Shown: positions 17,881 through 27,693 of the stretch, piece after piece | Layout: each line of letters begins with the position of its first letter | Numbering within the stretch: the first letter of the stretch is position 1 | NCBI RefSeq assembly: GCF_030929555.1 | Contig: NZ_JAVFVT010000020.1 | Coordinates: 1-64,000, forward strand | From: Paenibacillus sp. LHD-117 | Lineage (GTDB): Bacteria > Bacillota > Bacilli > Paenibacillales > Paenibacillaceae | Length of the DNA: 64,000 bases | Reading direction: 5' to 3' | Notes under the pieces: generated by a model | Database searches by the model: none | Seen by the model: the letters and a program-made list of their open reading frames with translations, nothing else | What the model was told of the DNA's origin: nothing | Made by a program: the position numbers and the translations under genes

Positions 17881-17887
17881 TTCGACA
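17881..17887. promoter_or_regulatory. third 0A box upstream of spo0A
   Basis: TTCGACA, the complement of TGTCGAA, about 90 bases upstream of the sigma-H promoter and just behind the spoIVB terminator. Confidence 0.55.
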
Positions 17888-17907
17888 TAAATAACGGCGC
17901 TATGGCG

Positions 17908-17956
17908 AAAAAAGTGAAACGCCTCCCGCGTCGCATACTGACGCTGAAGGCGTTTC
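17908..17956 (-). terminator. intrinsic terminator of spoIVB
   Basis: Minus-strand outer stem GAAACGCCT/AGGCGTTTC with an inner GCGTC/GACGC hairpin, followed by ACTTTTTT. It isolates spo0A from read-through. Confidence 0.88.
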
Positions 17957-17958
17957 GA

Positions 17959-19341
17959 TTAAGCGGCTTCGTTCTGATTCGGAGGCGATTCCTTCTTCAG
18001 CACACCCGCATCCTGGAGCATCCACTCGATGAAGCAGCCATAACCAGAGGTTGGATCATTCACGAATACATGCGTTACAGCTCCAACCAGTTTGCCATCT
18101 TGAATGATCGGACTTCCGGACATGCCTTGGACGATTCCACCCGTTTTGTTAATCAATCGTTTATCCGTAATTTTGATGACCATTCCTTTGGTCGCGGGTC
18201 CGGATTGTTTGGATACGTGGACGATATTAATATCGAATCGTTCCACCTTCTGAGCGTTCACGACGGTTAGGATTTGAGCCGGCCCTTCCTTTACATCTTC
18301 CGCAAACGCAACAGGAAGCGATTTGCCGCTGAAGCTGTGCTCCGGCTCTTCATCCATCTTCCCGAAGATGCCGAACTGCGTATTCCGTTCAATACTGCCT
18401 AAGATCTTGCCTTCCTTAACGAAATGGGCTCGCTTCTCGCCAGGCTCGCCGGTTTGGCTCTTGTTAATGGAAGTAACGCTCGATTGAAGAATCTGACCTT
18501 CGCCGACCTCGATCGGCGTTTGCGTATCCATATCGGTAATGACATGTCCTAATGCGCCATATACGCCTTGATCCGGCGCATAGAAAGTAAGAGTACCTAC
18601 ACCCGCGGCCGAATCCCGAATATAGAGCCCGAGACGCCATGCTCTGTCGTCTGCGTCGAATATAGGTTTTAATTCCGTATCGTTCAGTTGCCCGCCGCGT
18701 TTGTAAGTAATTTGAAGAGGACGTTTGGTCATACCGTATTCCTCGCACATCTTTCCGATCCGATGGACTTCGTTCACTGGCGTGCCGTTGATGCGCGTAA
18801 TGAGATCTCCAAGCTTTAATCCAGCCACTTCGCCAGGGGAATGTTTGGCGCCGCTGCCGTCCACGACCTGATGATGTCCAACGACGAGGACGCCTGCAGA
18901 TCTTACTTTAACGCCGATGGTTTGTCCGCCGGGAATAACCCGAAGATCTGGAACGACGTTTACTTTGACCGTCTTGAAAGGAATTTTACCAAATAATTTC
19001 ACCTGCATGTTCGTTTGGCCGCTATGGCTAGGTTGAAGGGATAGCGGCTTGCTTAAATTAACGGATAGGGAATGTTCGGAGGATCCGTTAACGTGTAACA
19101 TGTGTGGATCTACGGTAACTTCCGCTTGCACGGGAACCCCGTATTGCAGACGTTTCAGCTGGCCGGAGAACAAACGAAGTTCATTCGGGAATGCAGCAAA
19201 TTGTTGAAACGGCGTGGAGAACCCGATCATGCAAACGAAGAAAACGAGAACCAGGCCTAACGAACGTTTCCGCCTGTTGGAGTTCAATGTATTCACGCTC
19301 CCTGTCATTCCTTCGCATGACGAAAAAGGATTTATCGCCAT
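17959..19341 (-). CDS. spoIVB: SpoIVB serine peptidase (stage IV sporulation)
   Basis: Secreted from the forespore into the intermembrane space, where it cuts SpoIVFA and so releases pro-sigma-K processing. N-terminal membrane anchor at about residues 28-47, a PDZ domain around residues 150-215, and an S55 peptidase domain with His in ALGHVITD (H266) and the nucleophile Ser in GMSGSP (406-411), followed by GAVTHVFVNDP. 460 residues from the ATG at 19341 (AAAGGT upstream); a Met eleven codons later is an alternative start. Between recN and spo0A as in B. subtilis. Confidence 0.96.
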   Translation of the reverse strand: MAINPFSSCEGMTGSVNTLNSNRRKRSLGLVLVFFVCMIGFSTPFQQFAAFPNELRLFSGQLKRLQYGVPVQAEVTVDPHMLHVNGSSEHSLSVNLSKPLSLQPSHSGQTNMQVKLFGKIPFKTVKVNVVPDLRVIPGGQTIGVKVRSAGVLVVGHHQVVDGSGAKHSPGEVAGLKLGDLITRINGTPVNEVHRIGKMCEEYGMTKRPLQITYKRGGQLNDTELKPIFDADDRAWRLGLYIRDSAAGVGTLTFYAPDQGVYGALGHVITDMDTQTPIEVGEGQILQSSVTSINKSQTGEPGEKRAHFVKEGKILGSIERNTQFGIFGKMDEEPEHSFSGKSLPVAFAEDVKEGPAQILTVVNAQKVERFDINIVHVSKQSGPATKGMVIKITDKRLINKTGGIVQGMSGSPIIQDGKLVGAVTHVFVNDPTSGYGCFIEWMLQDAGVLKKESPPNQNEAA

Positions 19342-19410
19342 TGGCGTACCTTTAAGTTACCCCGACCCCCATGTTTTATGTCCGCAAAAACATTCCCTGA
19401 AAGCCTTCCA

Positions 19411-21123
19411 TTACGCTCCCTTCAGTCCATGAGCCAAATCAAGCATTTCTTGTGCGTGATGCCTTGTTTTTTCCGTAACTTCGACGCCGCCAAGCATGCG
19501 TGCCAGCTCGTTGATCCGTTTTTCATGAATGAGTTCTGTTACCGACGTTGCCGTTCTTCCGTTCGAGACGGCTTTCATAATTTCGTAATGATGATCGGCC
19601 ATGCAAGCCACTTGCGGAAGATGCGTGATGGAGAATACTTGACATTTCTTCGACAAGGCGGACATTTTCTCCGCGATGGCTTGAGCAGCGCGCCCGCTTA
19701 CGCCAGTATCCACTTCATCGAAAACAAGGACGGGAACCTGGTCAATCTCAGCGAAGATGCTCTTCATGGCAAGCATGATCCGCGACATTTCGCCGCCGGA
19801 AGCGATCTTGTTCAGCGGCTTGAGCGGTTCTCCAGGATTGGATGACAATAAGAATACCGCGTCATCGATCCCGTTCGCATGCAGCTTAGCAGACTTGCCG
19901 TTCCCATCTTGCTCCGCAGCGCCGTCCAGAGAGACTTGGAATTTGGCTGAAGGCATCAACAGCTGAGACAGCTGATTTTGTATGGCTTCGGATAACGTGA
20001 CGGAAGCATGGCGGCGAAGACTCGACAAGTCTTCGGCAAGCGAATAAGCATGCCGATATGCCTCATCCTCTTGCTGGCGAAATCGCGTCAGCAACTCGTC
20101 CCGGTTCTCGATCTTGTCCCGTTCCTCCGTCGTTTTGTTCAGGTAGGTTAATATATCAGGTATCGTTTCCCCATATTTGCGTTTCAATCCGTGGATAAGA
20201 TCTAAACGTTCTTCAACCTGTGCCAGCGATTCAGGGTCAGAGTCGATTCCATCTCTATAGTCGCGAAGCTGGAAAGCCGCGTCCTCTGCTTGATAGAACG
20301 CCGATTGCAGCTGTTCCAGCAACGGCTCGAGCTTGGCCTTGTCATAGCTCTGTATATCCGATAATTTGGAAATTGCTTTGCTGAACGCATCAAGCCCTTT
20401 GCTGCCATAGAGCAGCGAATAAGCTTCGGACACGGCATCCATTCGTTTCTCGGCGTACATTAGCTTTTTCCTCTGCTCCGTAAGCAGCTCATCCTCGCCC
20501 GGCTTAAGCGCTGCCGCCGATATCTCTTCGATTTGGAATCGGTACAAATCGAGCATCTGAACATTGTGTCGAGCCGAGTCCTCCAGCTCCTTCAATGAAG
20601 CTCGAATATCCGTTAGCTGTTGATAAGCGCGCTTGTATTGCTGCTTGCGTTCGATAAGCAAATCGCCGCCGAACATATCCAGCCATTCCAGATGTTGTTC
20701 CGTCCGAAGCAGCGATTGATGCTCATGTTGACCATGAATGTTGACGAGCGATTCGCCGATTTCCCTAAGCATCGTCATCGTCACCAATTGCCCATTCACG
20801 CGGCTGCTGCTCTTCCCTTGAGCGGACAGCTCCCTTCGAATGACCAGCATCTCTTCTTCCGAGAATTGTACGCCCAGACCGCGAAGAATGGCCCAGACGG
20901 GATGATGTTTGGGCATATCGAACGACGCTTCCATCTCCGCCCGATCACATCCGTAACGAACCATATCTGCCGAGCCGCGACCCCCAACGAGCAAACTAAG
21001 CGCATCGATTAAGATCGACTTCCCCGCGCCCGTTTCCCCGGTGAGCACATGGAATCCGTGATGAAATGAAATATGTACTTCTTCAATTACAGCTAAATTC
21101 CGAATCGACAGCTCTCGCAGCAT
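19411..21123 (-). CDS. recN: DNA repair protein RecN
   Basis: SMC-like ATPase that binds DNA ends early in double-strand break repair. Walker A GETGAGKS at residues 29-36, a central coiled-coil region, then the signature region ASGGEMSRIMLA and Walker B VLVFDEVDTGVSG in the C-terminal half. 570 residues, usual for Firmicutes. AAAGGAGG nine bases before ATG. Follows argR on the same strand. I see no LexA box in the 60-base gap. Confidence 0.96.
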   Translation of the reverse strand: MLRELSIRNLAVIEEVHISFHHGFHVLTGETGAGKSILIDALSLLVGGRGSADMVRYGCDRAEMEASFDMPKHHPVWAILRGLGVQFSEEEMLVIRRELSAQGKSSSRVNGQLVTMTMLREIGESLVNIHGQHEHQSLLRTEQHLEWLDMFGGDLLIERKQQYKRAYQQLTDIRASLKELEDSARHNVQMLDLYRFQIEEISAAALKPGEDELLTEQRKKLMYAEKRMDAVSEAYSLLYGSKGLDAFSKAISKLSDIQSYDKAKLEPLLEQLQSAFYQAEDAAFQLRDYRDGIDSDPESLAQVEERLDLIHGLKRKYGETIPDILTYLNKTTEERDKIENRDELLTRFRQQEDEAYRHAYSLAEDLSSLRRHASVTLSEAIQNQLSQLLMPSAKFQVSLDGAAEQDGNGKSAKLHANGIDDAVFLLSSNPGEPLKPLNKIASGGEMSRIMLAMKSIFAEIDQVPVLVFDEVDTGVSGRAAQAIAEKMSALSKKCQVFSITHLPQVACMADHHYEIMKAVSNGRTATSVTELIHEKRINELARMLGGVEVTEKTRHHAQEMLDLAHGLKGA

Positions 21124-21183
21124 GTTCGCATGCCTCCTTTAATCATTGAACGCCAGTAAATCATTCATTAAACAATTCCATCG

Positions 21184-21636
21184 TTAATTCAGCAATTCCA
21201 ACAATCGTTCCGTCATGGTTGCGCTCTGTTCCTTCGTGCGGCAAATAATCAAAATCGTATCATCGCCGCAGATGGTGCCCATGACTTCGTTCCATTCCAT
21301 ATTGTCGATTAATCCGCCAATCGTGTTCGCCGTCCCAGGCAAACACTTCAGCACGACCAAATTATCCGTAAAGTCGATGCCCGTGAAATGATCCACGATC
21401 GATCGCTTCAGCTTATGGATTGGATTCTGCCGGTGCGCGTCTAATGGCAAAGAATATTTGTAACGGCCTTCTTCGATCGGAACTTTGACGAGCATAAGCT
21501 CCTTCATGTCGCGCGAGACGGTCGCCTGGGTTACCTGCAAACCCGATTCTCGCAGCGCCTCCACGAGCTCCTCCTGCGTTTCGATAATGCCGTTCGTTAT
21601 GATTTCCCTAATCTTGAATTGCCTGATTCCTTTCAT
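21184..21636 (-). CDS. argR: arginine repressor ArgR/AhrC
   Basis: Hexameric arginine-dependent regulator, repressing arginine synthesis and activating catabolism. N-terminal winged helix (residues 1-70) with VTQATVSRDMKEL as the recognition region; C-terminal oligomerisation domain with GTICGDDTILIICR, containing the paired Asp that contact arginine. 150 residues. Adjacent to recN, the standard order in Bacillales. Confidence 0.95.
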   Translation of the reverse strand: MKGIRQFKIREIITNGIIETQEELVEALRESGLQVTQATVSRDMKELMLVKVPIEEGRYKYSLPLDAHRQNPIHKLKRSIVDHFTGIDFTDNLVVLKCLPGTANTIGGLIDNMEWNEVMGTICGDDTILIICRTKEQSATMTERLLELLN

Positions 21637-21660
21637 ACAAAACCTCCGTGGTCACTTCTA

Positions 21661-22125
21661 TTAATCGGACAAATGAAATACGACTTTGCGGATAGTGCCT
21701 TCCTTCGCGTCCACGTACAATATGCCAGAGCAATCGTGCAGCAGCAGAGCATATACGAGCAGCCTGTCCCTCACGCCGCTGGCGGTCCAATCCATTGGCT
21801 TACGGTCCCTTGCCGTCTTCACCACGTAGGTAAGCTCGTCCTTCGTAGCGACGTAGTCAATATACATGCGAGCGCCTGTTCCGAGCGGTGCCCCGTCGAG
21901 CTCGACTGGAATCGGAACGACATGTTTTGCCGACAGCACTTCGTAGCCCGAACGTTCCAGAAGCTGGACGTTCTCGTCTTGATCAGAAATCGCTCCGCCC
22001 TTGCCGAGCGTGATCCGGTTCATGTTGACCGGAGCATGCAGCCAGCGGTAGAAGGAGCGATAACTCCAAATCAAAAGCAGTGCACCCGCTAGCGCCATTA
22101 TAAACCAATCGCCGTATTTATCCAT
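21661..22125 (-). CDS. membrane-anchored protein of unknown function
   Basis: 154 residues: one N-terminal transmembrane helix (about 8-21, FIMALAGALLLIWS), then a soluble domain with ENVQLLERSGYEVLSAKH, MYIDYVATKDELTYVVK and a C-terminal strand ILYVDA. The order N-terminal Glu, Asp90, and a strand ending in Lys103 recalls the PD-(D/E)XK nuclease fold, but the acidic residue two before the Lys is Val, so activity is doubtful. It lies 24 bases upstream of argR on the same strand, probably in its operon. No name assigned. Confidence 0.7.
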   Translation of the reverse strand: MDKYGDWFIMALAGALLLIWSYRSFYRWLHAPVNMNRITLGKGGAISDQDENVQLLERSGYEVLSAKHVVPIPVELDGAPLGTGARMYIDYVATKDELTYVVKTARDRKPMDWTASGVRDRLLVYALLLHDCSGILYVDAKEGTIRKVVFHLSD

Positions 22126-22213
22126 AGCGTTTCACCTCATTCATCCAATGCGAATCACGGAAGCGAACGTTTGTTTGGTATCAGTTTATCAAATTGAGGG
22201 ACATTCTGTAAAG

Positions 22214-22249
22214 AAAAAAGATGCCAATACAGTTCGACTGTTCGGCATC
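22214..22249 (-). terminator. intrinsic terminator of tlyA
   Basis: Minus strand GATGCC/GGCATC with inner ACAGT/ACTGT, then TTTTTTC. It ends the xse/isp/dxs/tlyA run. Confidence 0.85.
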
Positions 22250-22288
22250 CTTCTTGGTTGCAATACTATGATTCAAAACGTAATCGCT

Positions 22289-23125
22289 TTACGGCTTCAC
22301 TTTGAAAGTGCGGTTCGCCTCGGCCACAAGCTCGCTAATCCGGATATCGTCGACCGCAGCCGCATCGATGTCCCCCGGCATTCCCGTTAACCAGTAAGCA
22401 AGAAACTCGATATTGCCTTCCCCTCCGGTAATCGGCGAATACGTAAGCTCATGAAGCACGTAACCGGTTTCGGCGGCATAACCCAGCACCTGACGCAGCA
22501 CTTCTGCATGTACGGACGGCTCCCTGACGACGCCGGACTTGCCGACCTTCTCCCTGCCGGCTTCGAATTGCGGCTTAATAAGCGCTACGACGCCGGAGCT
22601 TGCAGGCAACAAAGTCGCTAACGTCGGCAAGATGTGCTTCAGCGAGATAAACGATACGTCAATGCTCGCGAAATTCGGCATGGGTCCTTCGAGATGTTCC
22701 GGAAGCATGTAGCGGAAATTGGTCCGCTCCATGACATGGACTTGCGGATGCTGCCGGAGCGACCAGTCCAGCTGGTTGTAGCCGACATCAATCGCATAGA
22801 CGTACGCGGCTCCGTTCTGCAAAGCGCAATCCGTAAAGCCCCCCGTCGAGGCTCCAATATCCAGCATCACCTTGCCCGACATATCGATGCCAAACGTCTT
22901 GATCGCTTTCTCCAGCTTAAGGCCGCCCCTGCTGACGTAAGGATGCAAAGCGCCCTTTACTTTAATGTCGGCCGACCTTGGCACCTTCATTCCGCTTTTG
23001 TCCACCGGTTCTTCGTCCACTAAGACCAAACCCGCCATTAATGCTTTTTTTGCTTTTTCCCTGCTGTCGAAATAACCTCGCTCCACTAACAGCACGTCTA
23101 TTCGTTCTTTCGGTATTGTCGTCAT
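22289..23125 (-). CDS. tlyA: TlyA-family rRNA 2'-O-methyltransferase (YqxC)
   Basis: N-terminal S4 RNA-binding domain (IDVLLVERGYFDSREKAKK, about residues 6-65) followed by an FtsJ-like methyltransferase domain with the SAM loop LDIGASTGGFTDCAL and catalytic-type Lys in VALIKPQFEA. Known TlyA proteins methylate ribose in rRNA (cytidines affecting capreomycin binding in mycobacteria). The start MTTIPKERIDV at 23125 follows AAGGAG closely. 278 residues. It follows dxs by 16 bases in the same transcript. Confidence 0.9.
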   Translation of the reverse strand: MTTIPKERIDVLLVERGYFDSREKAKKALMAGLVLVDEEPVDKSGMKVPRSADIKVKGALHPYVSRGGLKLEKAIKTFGIDMSGKVMLDIGASTGGFTDCALQNGAAYVYAIDVGYNQLDWSLRQHPQVHVMERTNFRYMLPEHLEGPMPNFASIDVSFISLKHILPTLATLLPASSGVVALIKPQFEAGREKVGKSGVVREPSVHAEVLRQVLGYAAETGYVLHELTYSPITGGEGNIEFLAYWLTGMPGDIDAAAVDDIRISELVAEANRTFKVKP

Positions 23126-23141
23126 AACTCTCCTTGATCCG

Positions 23142-25040
23142 TTACGCTTGGCCCGTAACACGTTTCATGCGTCTCGGATTCATGGCACGCAGCTCCGCGG
23201 CGACACGCTCGGCCGTCAAGCCGACTTCCTCGCGCTGCTGCTCGATCGATCCGTGCTCCACGAACAGATCCGGTACCCCGATGATGCGCACGGGTACGTC
23301 ATGCAGACCTTTCCGCGAATAAAATTCGAGGACCGAGCTGCCAAACCCGCCCAGCTCGGAGCCCTCCTCAAGCACGATGACCCGCTTGCCTTGCTCGGCG
23401 ATCGCGATCAGCATCTCTTCGTCCAGCGGCTTGATGAACCTGGCGTTCACGATCCCTACATGAACGCCTTCCCGTTTCATGAGATCCGCCGTTTCCTCTG
23501 CTACGCCGATCATGGGACCGATCGCCAGGATCACGCTGGCGTCTCCGTCGCGCAACGTTTCCCACACTCCGATCGGCAACGGCTCGGGATGAGCGTCAAG
23601 CTCTACGCCCGTGCCGTTGATTCGCGGATATCGCACCGCGATGGGACCTTCGTTGTAATCGACGGCCGTCTTCATCATTCGCCGGAGCTCGTTCTCGTCC
23701 TTCGGCATCATGATTACGAGATTAGGCACATGGCGCAGGAACGCGATATCGTAAACGCCTTGGTGAGTCTCGCCGTCCGGACCGACGAAGCCTGCGCGGT
23801 CGATCGCGAAAACGACGTTCAAGTTCTGCCGGCAAATATCATGCACGACCTGATCGTACGCGCGCTGCAGGAATGTCGAATACACCGCGAATACCGGCTT
23901 CAACCCTTCCATCGCGAGCGCGGCGGATAACGTGGCGGCATGCTGCTCCGCAATACCGACGTCGATCATTCGGCTCGGGAACCTCTCCGCGAAATCAAGC
24001 AGGCCGGATCCGCCCGGCATCGCCGGCGTAACGGCTACGATCCGCTCGTCTTCTTCCGCAAGCTGGATAAGCATATCGCCGAACACCTTCGTGTACATCG
24101 GAGGGCCGACAGCTTTGACCATCTGCCCGGATTCGATCTTGTATGGCGACGCGCCGTGCCACTTATGGGAATCCGCTTCGGCCGGGGAATATCCTTTGCC
24201 TTTGACAGTAAGAACATGCACCAGTACAGGTCCAGGCATCGAATCGGCTTGCTTCAAAATATCCAGAAGTCCGTTCAGATCATGGCCGTCCACCGGTCCG
24301 AGATACGTGAGCCCGAATTGCTCGAACAAGATCCCGCTAACGAGCAAATACTTCAAGCTGTCTTTAAATCTTTCGGCCGTTTTGGCAAGTTTGCCTCCAA
24401 TGGCCGGAATTTTGTTAAGGAAATGCTGGAGTTCGTCCTTTGCCTTCTGATAATGGCGATCGGTGCGAATCCGTCCCAAATAATGGTGAAGAGCGCCTAC
24501 GTTCGGTGCGATCGACATTTCGTTATCGTTCAGAATGACGATCATGTTCCGCTTCTCGTGTCCGATATGGTTCAGCGCCTCAAGCGCCATGCCGCCGGTT
24601 AAGGCACCGTCTCCGATTACCGCGACGACGCGGTTTCGTTCGCCCTTCAAGTCGCGGGCCAAAGCCATGCCCATCGCAGCAGATAAGGACGTACTGCTAT
24701 GTCCGGCCTCCCAGACATCGTGTTCGCTCTCGGAGCGCTTGACGAAGCCGCATAATCCCTTGTACTTGCGTAGCGTATCGAATTGTCCCATGCGTCCGGT
24801 CAGAATCTTATGGACATAAGATTGATGACCGACGTCGAAGATGAATTTATCGTTAGGACTTTGAAATAAATAATGCATGGCGAGCGTCAATTCTACTACG
24901 CCCAAATTCGGGGCCAAATGACCGCCGGTAACGGACAGCTTCTGAATTAGGAACTGGCGAATATCGCCAGCAAGCTGTTCAAGCTGGGCTACCGACAATC
25001 CTTTCAAATCCTCTGGTCCGTTAATTTGATCAAGCAGCAC
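23142..25040 (-). CDS. dxs: 1-deoxy-D-xylulose-5-phosphate synthase
   Basis: First step of the MEP isoprenoid pathway, joining pyruvate and glyceraldehyde-3-phosphate. 632 residues: N-terminal TPP domain with catalytic His in [13 protein letters not shown] and the metal motif [12 protein letters not shown] to NDNEMS; middle domain with the Glu in [10 protein letters not shown]-terminal transketolase domain. GAGG precedes the ATG. Placed between ispA and tlyA, both expected neighbours; ispA uses the products of this pathway. Confidence 0.97.
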   Translation of the reverse strand: MLLDQINGPEDLKGLSVAQLEQLAGDIRQFLIQKLSVTGGHLAPNLGVVELTLAMHYLFQSPNDKFIFDVGHQSYVHKILTGRMGQFDTLRKYKGLCGFVKRSESEHDVWEAGHSSTSLSAAMGMALARDLKGERNRVVAVIGDGALTGGMALEALNHIGHEKRNMIVILNDNEMSIAPNVGALHHYLGRIRTDRHYQKAKDELQHFLNKIPAIGGKLAKTAERFKDSLKYLLVSGILFEQFGLTYLGPVDGHDLNGLLDILKQADSMPGPVLVHVLTVKGKGYSPAEADSHKWHGASPYKIESGQMVKAVGPPMYTKVFGDMLIQLAEEDERIVAVTPAMPGGSGLLDFAERFPSRMIDVGIAEQHAATLSAALAMEGLKPVFAVYSTFLQRAYDQVVHDICRQNLNVVFAIDRAGFVGPDGETHQGVYDIAFLRHVPNLVIMMPKDENELRRMMKTAVDYNEGPIAVRYPRINGTGVELDAHPEPLPIGVWETLRDGDASVILAIGPMIGVAEETADLMKREGVHVGIVNARFIKPLDEEMLIAIAEQGKRVIVLEEGSELGGFGSSVLEFYSRKGLHDVPVRIIGVPDLFVEHGSIEQQREEVGLTAERVAAELRAMNPRRMKRVTGQA

Positions 25041-25154
25041 ATAATTTCCTCGCTTTCGATGACAGCTCGAACGCCGTCCGATGAACGTCTACATTTTACC
25101 TATTATAGCATAGTTGTCGAATGAACCCCAACAGACCAAAGTACAGTCGGCCTA

Positions 25155-26075
25155 TCAATGGTCGCGATGCACTAAATAATCGGCAATCTGCAGCAATCTC
25201 TCGGGATTCGCCAGATCCGCTTCGATAATCGCGGACTTGGCTTGCTCCGTCAATCGGTTGACAAGCGCTTTGCTTTCGTCCAGTCCGATCAGGAACGGGT
25301 ACGTGACTTTCTTCTGCTCGACGTCGCTGTTCGTCGGCTTGCCGAGCTTCTCCGCGTCGCCGATCAGATCCAAAATATCGTCCTGAATCTGGAAGGCTAG
25401 CCCGATATTGCGGCCGTATAGCTCAAGCAGCTCGAGCTGGCGGGGATTCGCTCCGCCGATCCTGCCGCCGGACTTCACGGAAAAGACGATTAGATCGCTT
25501 GTTTTGTGAAGATGGATATATTCAAGCTCGCCGATCGACGTAATCCCTTGTTCGCCCAGCATATCGGCCGCTTGACCTCCGACCATGCCCGAAGCGCCGG
25601 CAAGCACGGCCAAATCTTCCGCGATCGACAGCGCCGTCTCCGCGCTGATTCCATTCTTCGCCGCTTGGGCAACCAGCTGGAAAGCATGCGTGAGAAGCGC
25701 ATCCCCGGCCAATATCGCCATCGCTTCGCCGAATACTTTGTGGTTCGTAGGCTTGCCGCGCCGGTAATCGTCGTTGTCCATGGCAGGCAGATCGTCATGG
25801 ATCAGGGAATAAGTATGTATGTATTCAACCGCGCAAGCTACCGGCATGGCCGACGTCTTGTCCGCGGCCGATCCTCGTACGGCTTCTGCCGCCGTCAGAA
25901 CGAGCGCCGGACGTATGCGCTTGCCGCCGGCGTCAAGCGAATAGTTCATCGCCTCGCGAAGCGTCCCGGGTACATCCCAATCATGCGGGAGGGATCCCGT
26001 CAGCGCCGTTTCCGTCTCGGCCGCGCAATGCAGCAGATATTCGCGGATCGTTATGGTAACATCCCTTGCGTCCAA
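25155..26075 (-). CDS. ispA: polyprenyl (farnesyl/geranyl) diphosphate synthase
   Basis: Condenses IPP with allylic diphosphates. Both Asp-rich motifs are present: HDDLPAMDNDD (first) and QIQDDILDL (second). With GKRIRP before the first and KTSD later, it fits short-chain synthases. A TTG start at 26075 is preferred: AGGGG lies seven bases upstream and the xseB stop only two bases before it. This gives 306 residues, close to the 296 of B. subtilis IspA; there is no ATG near the conserved N-terminus. Confidence 0.93.
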   Translation of the reverse strand: MDARDVTITIREYLLHCAAETETALTGSLPHDWDVPGTLREAMNYSLDAGGKRIRPALVLTAAEAVRGSAADKTSAMPVACAVEYIHTYSLIHDDLPAMDNDDYRRGKPTNHKVFGEAMAILAGDALLTHAFQLVAQAAKNGISAETALSIAEDLAVLAGASGMVGGQAADMLGEQGITSIGELEYIHLHKTSDLIVFSVKSGGRIGGANPRQLELLELYGRNIGLAFQIQDDILDLIGDAEKLGKPTNSDVEQKKVTYPFLIGLDESKALVNRLTEQAKSAIIEADLANPERLLQIADYLVHRDH

Positions 26076-26077
26076 GC

Positions 26078-26341
26078 TTATTCCCCTTTGTCCTCGCTTG
26101 CCGATGCAAACGTTTTTTTCTGGAAGCCTTGTTCCGTTTCGAGCAGCAGCTCGATCTTGTGCTCCACCTGCTCCAGCTTGCCGCCGCATAATTGCGACAG
26201 CCGCATGCCTTCCTGGAACAACTCGATTGCGGTCTCCAGCGGCACGTCGCCGTTCTCGAGACGCGCAACGATCGATTCCAGCCTATCCATGGCTTGCTCG
26301 AAGCTTACCTCTTCTTGTTTGGCCTCTTCCATCCTGCTCAT
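26078..26341 (-). CDS. xseB: exodeoxyribonuclease VII small subunit
   Basis: Small subunit of ExoVII, which degrades single-stranded DNA. 87 residues with the family helices [20 protein letters not shown] and [12 protein letters not shown]. The ATG at 26341 overlaps the xseA stop (ATGA); a second ATG three codons later has the better-spaced AGGAG. A charged C-terminus ends ASASEDKGE. Confidence 0.92.
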   Translation of the reverse strand: MSRMEEAKQEEVSFEQAMDRLESIVARLENGDVPLETAIELFQEGMRLSQLCGGKLEQVEHKIELLLETEQGFQKKTFASASEDKGE

Positions 26342-27687
26342 TCTCCTCTCACCGAAATGACGCGGCAATCCATCGTACCGTCGGCCAGCTTAACGGATAT
26401 TTCTTGTCCGACAGCCGTTTCGCGGACGGATTTGATCAACCGTATTCCTTCATTGTCGTAAACGAGGCCGTATCCTCTCGCCATCACCTTGAGCGGACTT
26501 AATGCATCCAGTTGGCGAATTCCGCTATGCAGCCTCTGCTTTTTGTCTTTCAGAACACCGGAAGCCGCTAGCTCCAGCTGCCTCGAGACCGTCTTTAACC
26601 GTTTGGCCGAAAATGCGATTCGTTCGCCGGGATGGTGCGCCGCGAGCCGCTTTTCCAGCTTTTCGTAACGAGAGCGTTCCCGTATTGCTGCATGCATCGT
26701 TCGCTGACGCAGCTGTTCCTGCAGCCGGTCGAGGCGCTGTGCCTGCTCAAGCAAATATTTGCGCGGATATCGGAAGAACGGAGATCTCCGAACCCGATCG
26801 AGCCGTTCGTTTTCCATCCGGAGCCTGCTTCGAGCGGAGCCGCTTAGTCGCTGCTTTAGCCGTTCCAAGCGCTGACTTAGCTCCGCAACATGGGGAACGG
26901 CCAATTCGGCGGCCGCGGTAGGCGTTGCCGCGCGCAGATCCGCAACGAAATCCGCGATGGTGAAGTCGGTTTCGTGGCCGACTGCGCTTATGACCGGAAC
27001 GGACGAAGAGACGATCGCCCTCGCCACCGCTTCCTCGTTGAAAGCCCAAAGCTCTTCCAGCGATCCGCCGCCGCGACCTACGATTAATACGTCGCAGCCG
27101 CCAAAACGGTTCATCGCTTGAATGGCAGACACGATCGCCGGAGCTGCGCCCGCTCCTTGCACGAGCACCGGATACACGTAGACGGGGATTAGCGGGTATC
27201 TTCGCTGCAAGGTCGTTATAATATCCCTAACCGCTGCTCCCGTTGGCGAAGTAATGACGCCAATCGCTTTGGGGTAGGCAGGGAGCGGTCTTTTGCGGGC
27301 GGGAGAGAACAACCCTTCTCTCTCCAGCCTTTCCTTTAGTTGTTCGTACGCCAGATACAAACTGCCTATACCGTCCGGCTGCATCGCCATCACGTAAAAT
27401 TGATAGGTGCCGTCTCTTTCGAATACCGAAATATTCCCACGTGCAAGCACTTTCGCGCCTTCCCGAGGGATGAAAGGAAGCCTCGCGTTATGCGAGGCGA
27501 ACATGACGCATTTGAGCCTGCTGTCGGCATCCTTTAGCGTGAAATACATATGACCGCTTGAATGGTGGGTGAAATTCGAAATTTCCCCGCGCAGCCATAC
27601 ATCGCCAAGCACCGTGTCGCTTTCGAGCTTCATGCGAATATATTTGTTAAGTTCTTTGATGGAATAAATGCGCGGTTGAACCGTCAT
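26338..27687 (-). CDS. xseA: exodeoxyribonuclease VII large subunit
   Basis: Catalytic subunit of ExoVII. N-terminal OB-fold ([16 protein letters not shown] to about residue 100), the nuclease domain with [14 protein letters not shown] and [14 protein letters not shown], and a C-terminal coiled-coil region with [14 protein letters not shown] that binds XseB. 449 residues. The ATG uses GAGGTG placed over the folD stop region, so folD, xseA, xseB, ispA, dxs and tlyA are tightly packed. Confidence 0.95.
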   Translation of the reverse strand: MTVQPRIYSIKELNKYIRMKLESDTVLGDVWLRGEISNFTHHSSGHMYFTLKDADSRLKCVMFASHNARLPFIPREGAKVLARGNISVFERDGTYQFYVMAMQPDGIGSLYLAYEQLKERLEREGLFSPARKRPLPAYPKAIGVITSPTGAAVRDIITTLQRRYPLIPVYVYPVLVQGAGAAPAIVSAIQAMNRFGGCDVLIVGRGGGSLEELWAFNEEAVARAIVSSSVPVISAVGHETDFTIADFVADLRAATPTAAAELAVPHVAELSQRLERLKQRLSGSARSRLRMENERLDRVRRSPFFRYPRKYLLEQAQRLDRLQEQLRQRTMHAAIRERSRYEKLEKRLAAHHPGERIAFSAKRLKTVSRQLELAASGVLKDKKQRLHSGIRQLDALSPLKVMARGYGLVYDNEGIRLIKSVRETAVGQEISVKLADGTMDCRVISVRGE

Positions 27688-27693
27688 GCGGAA

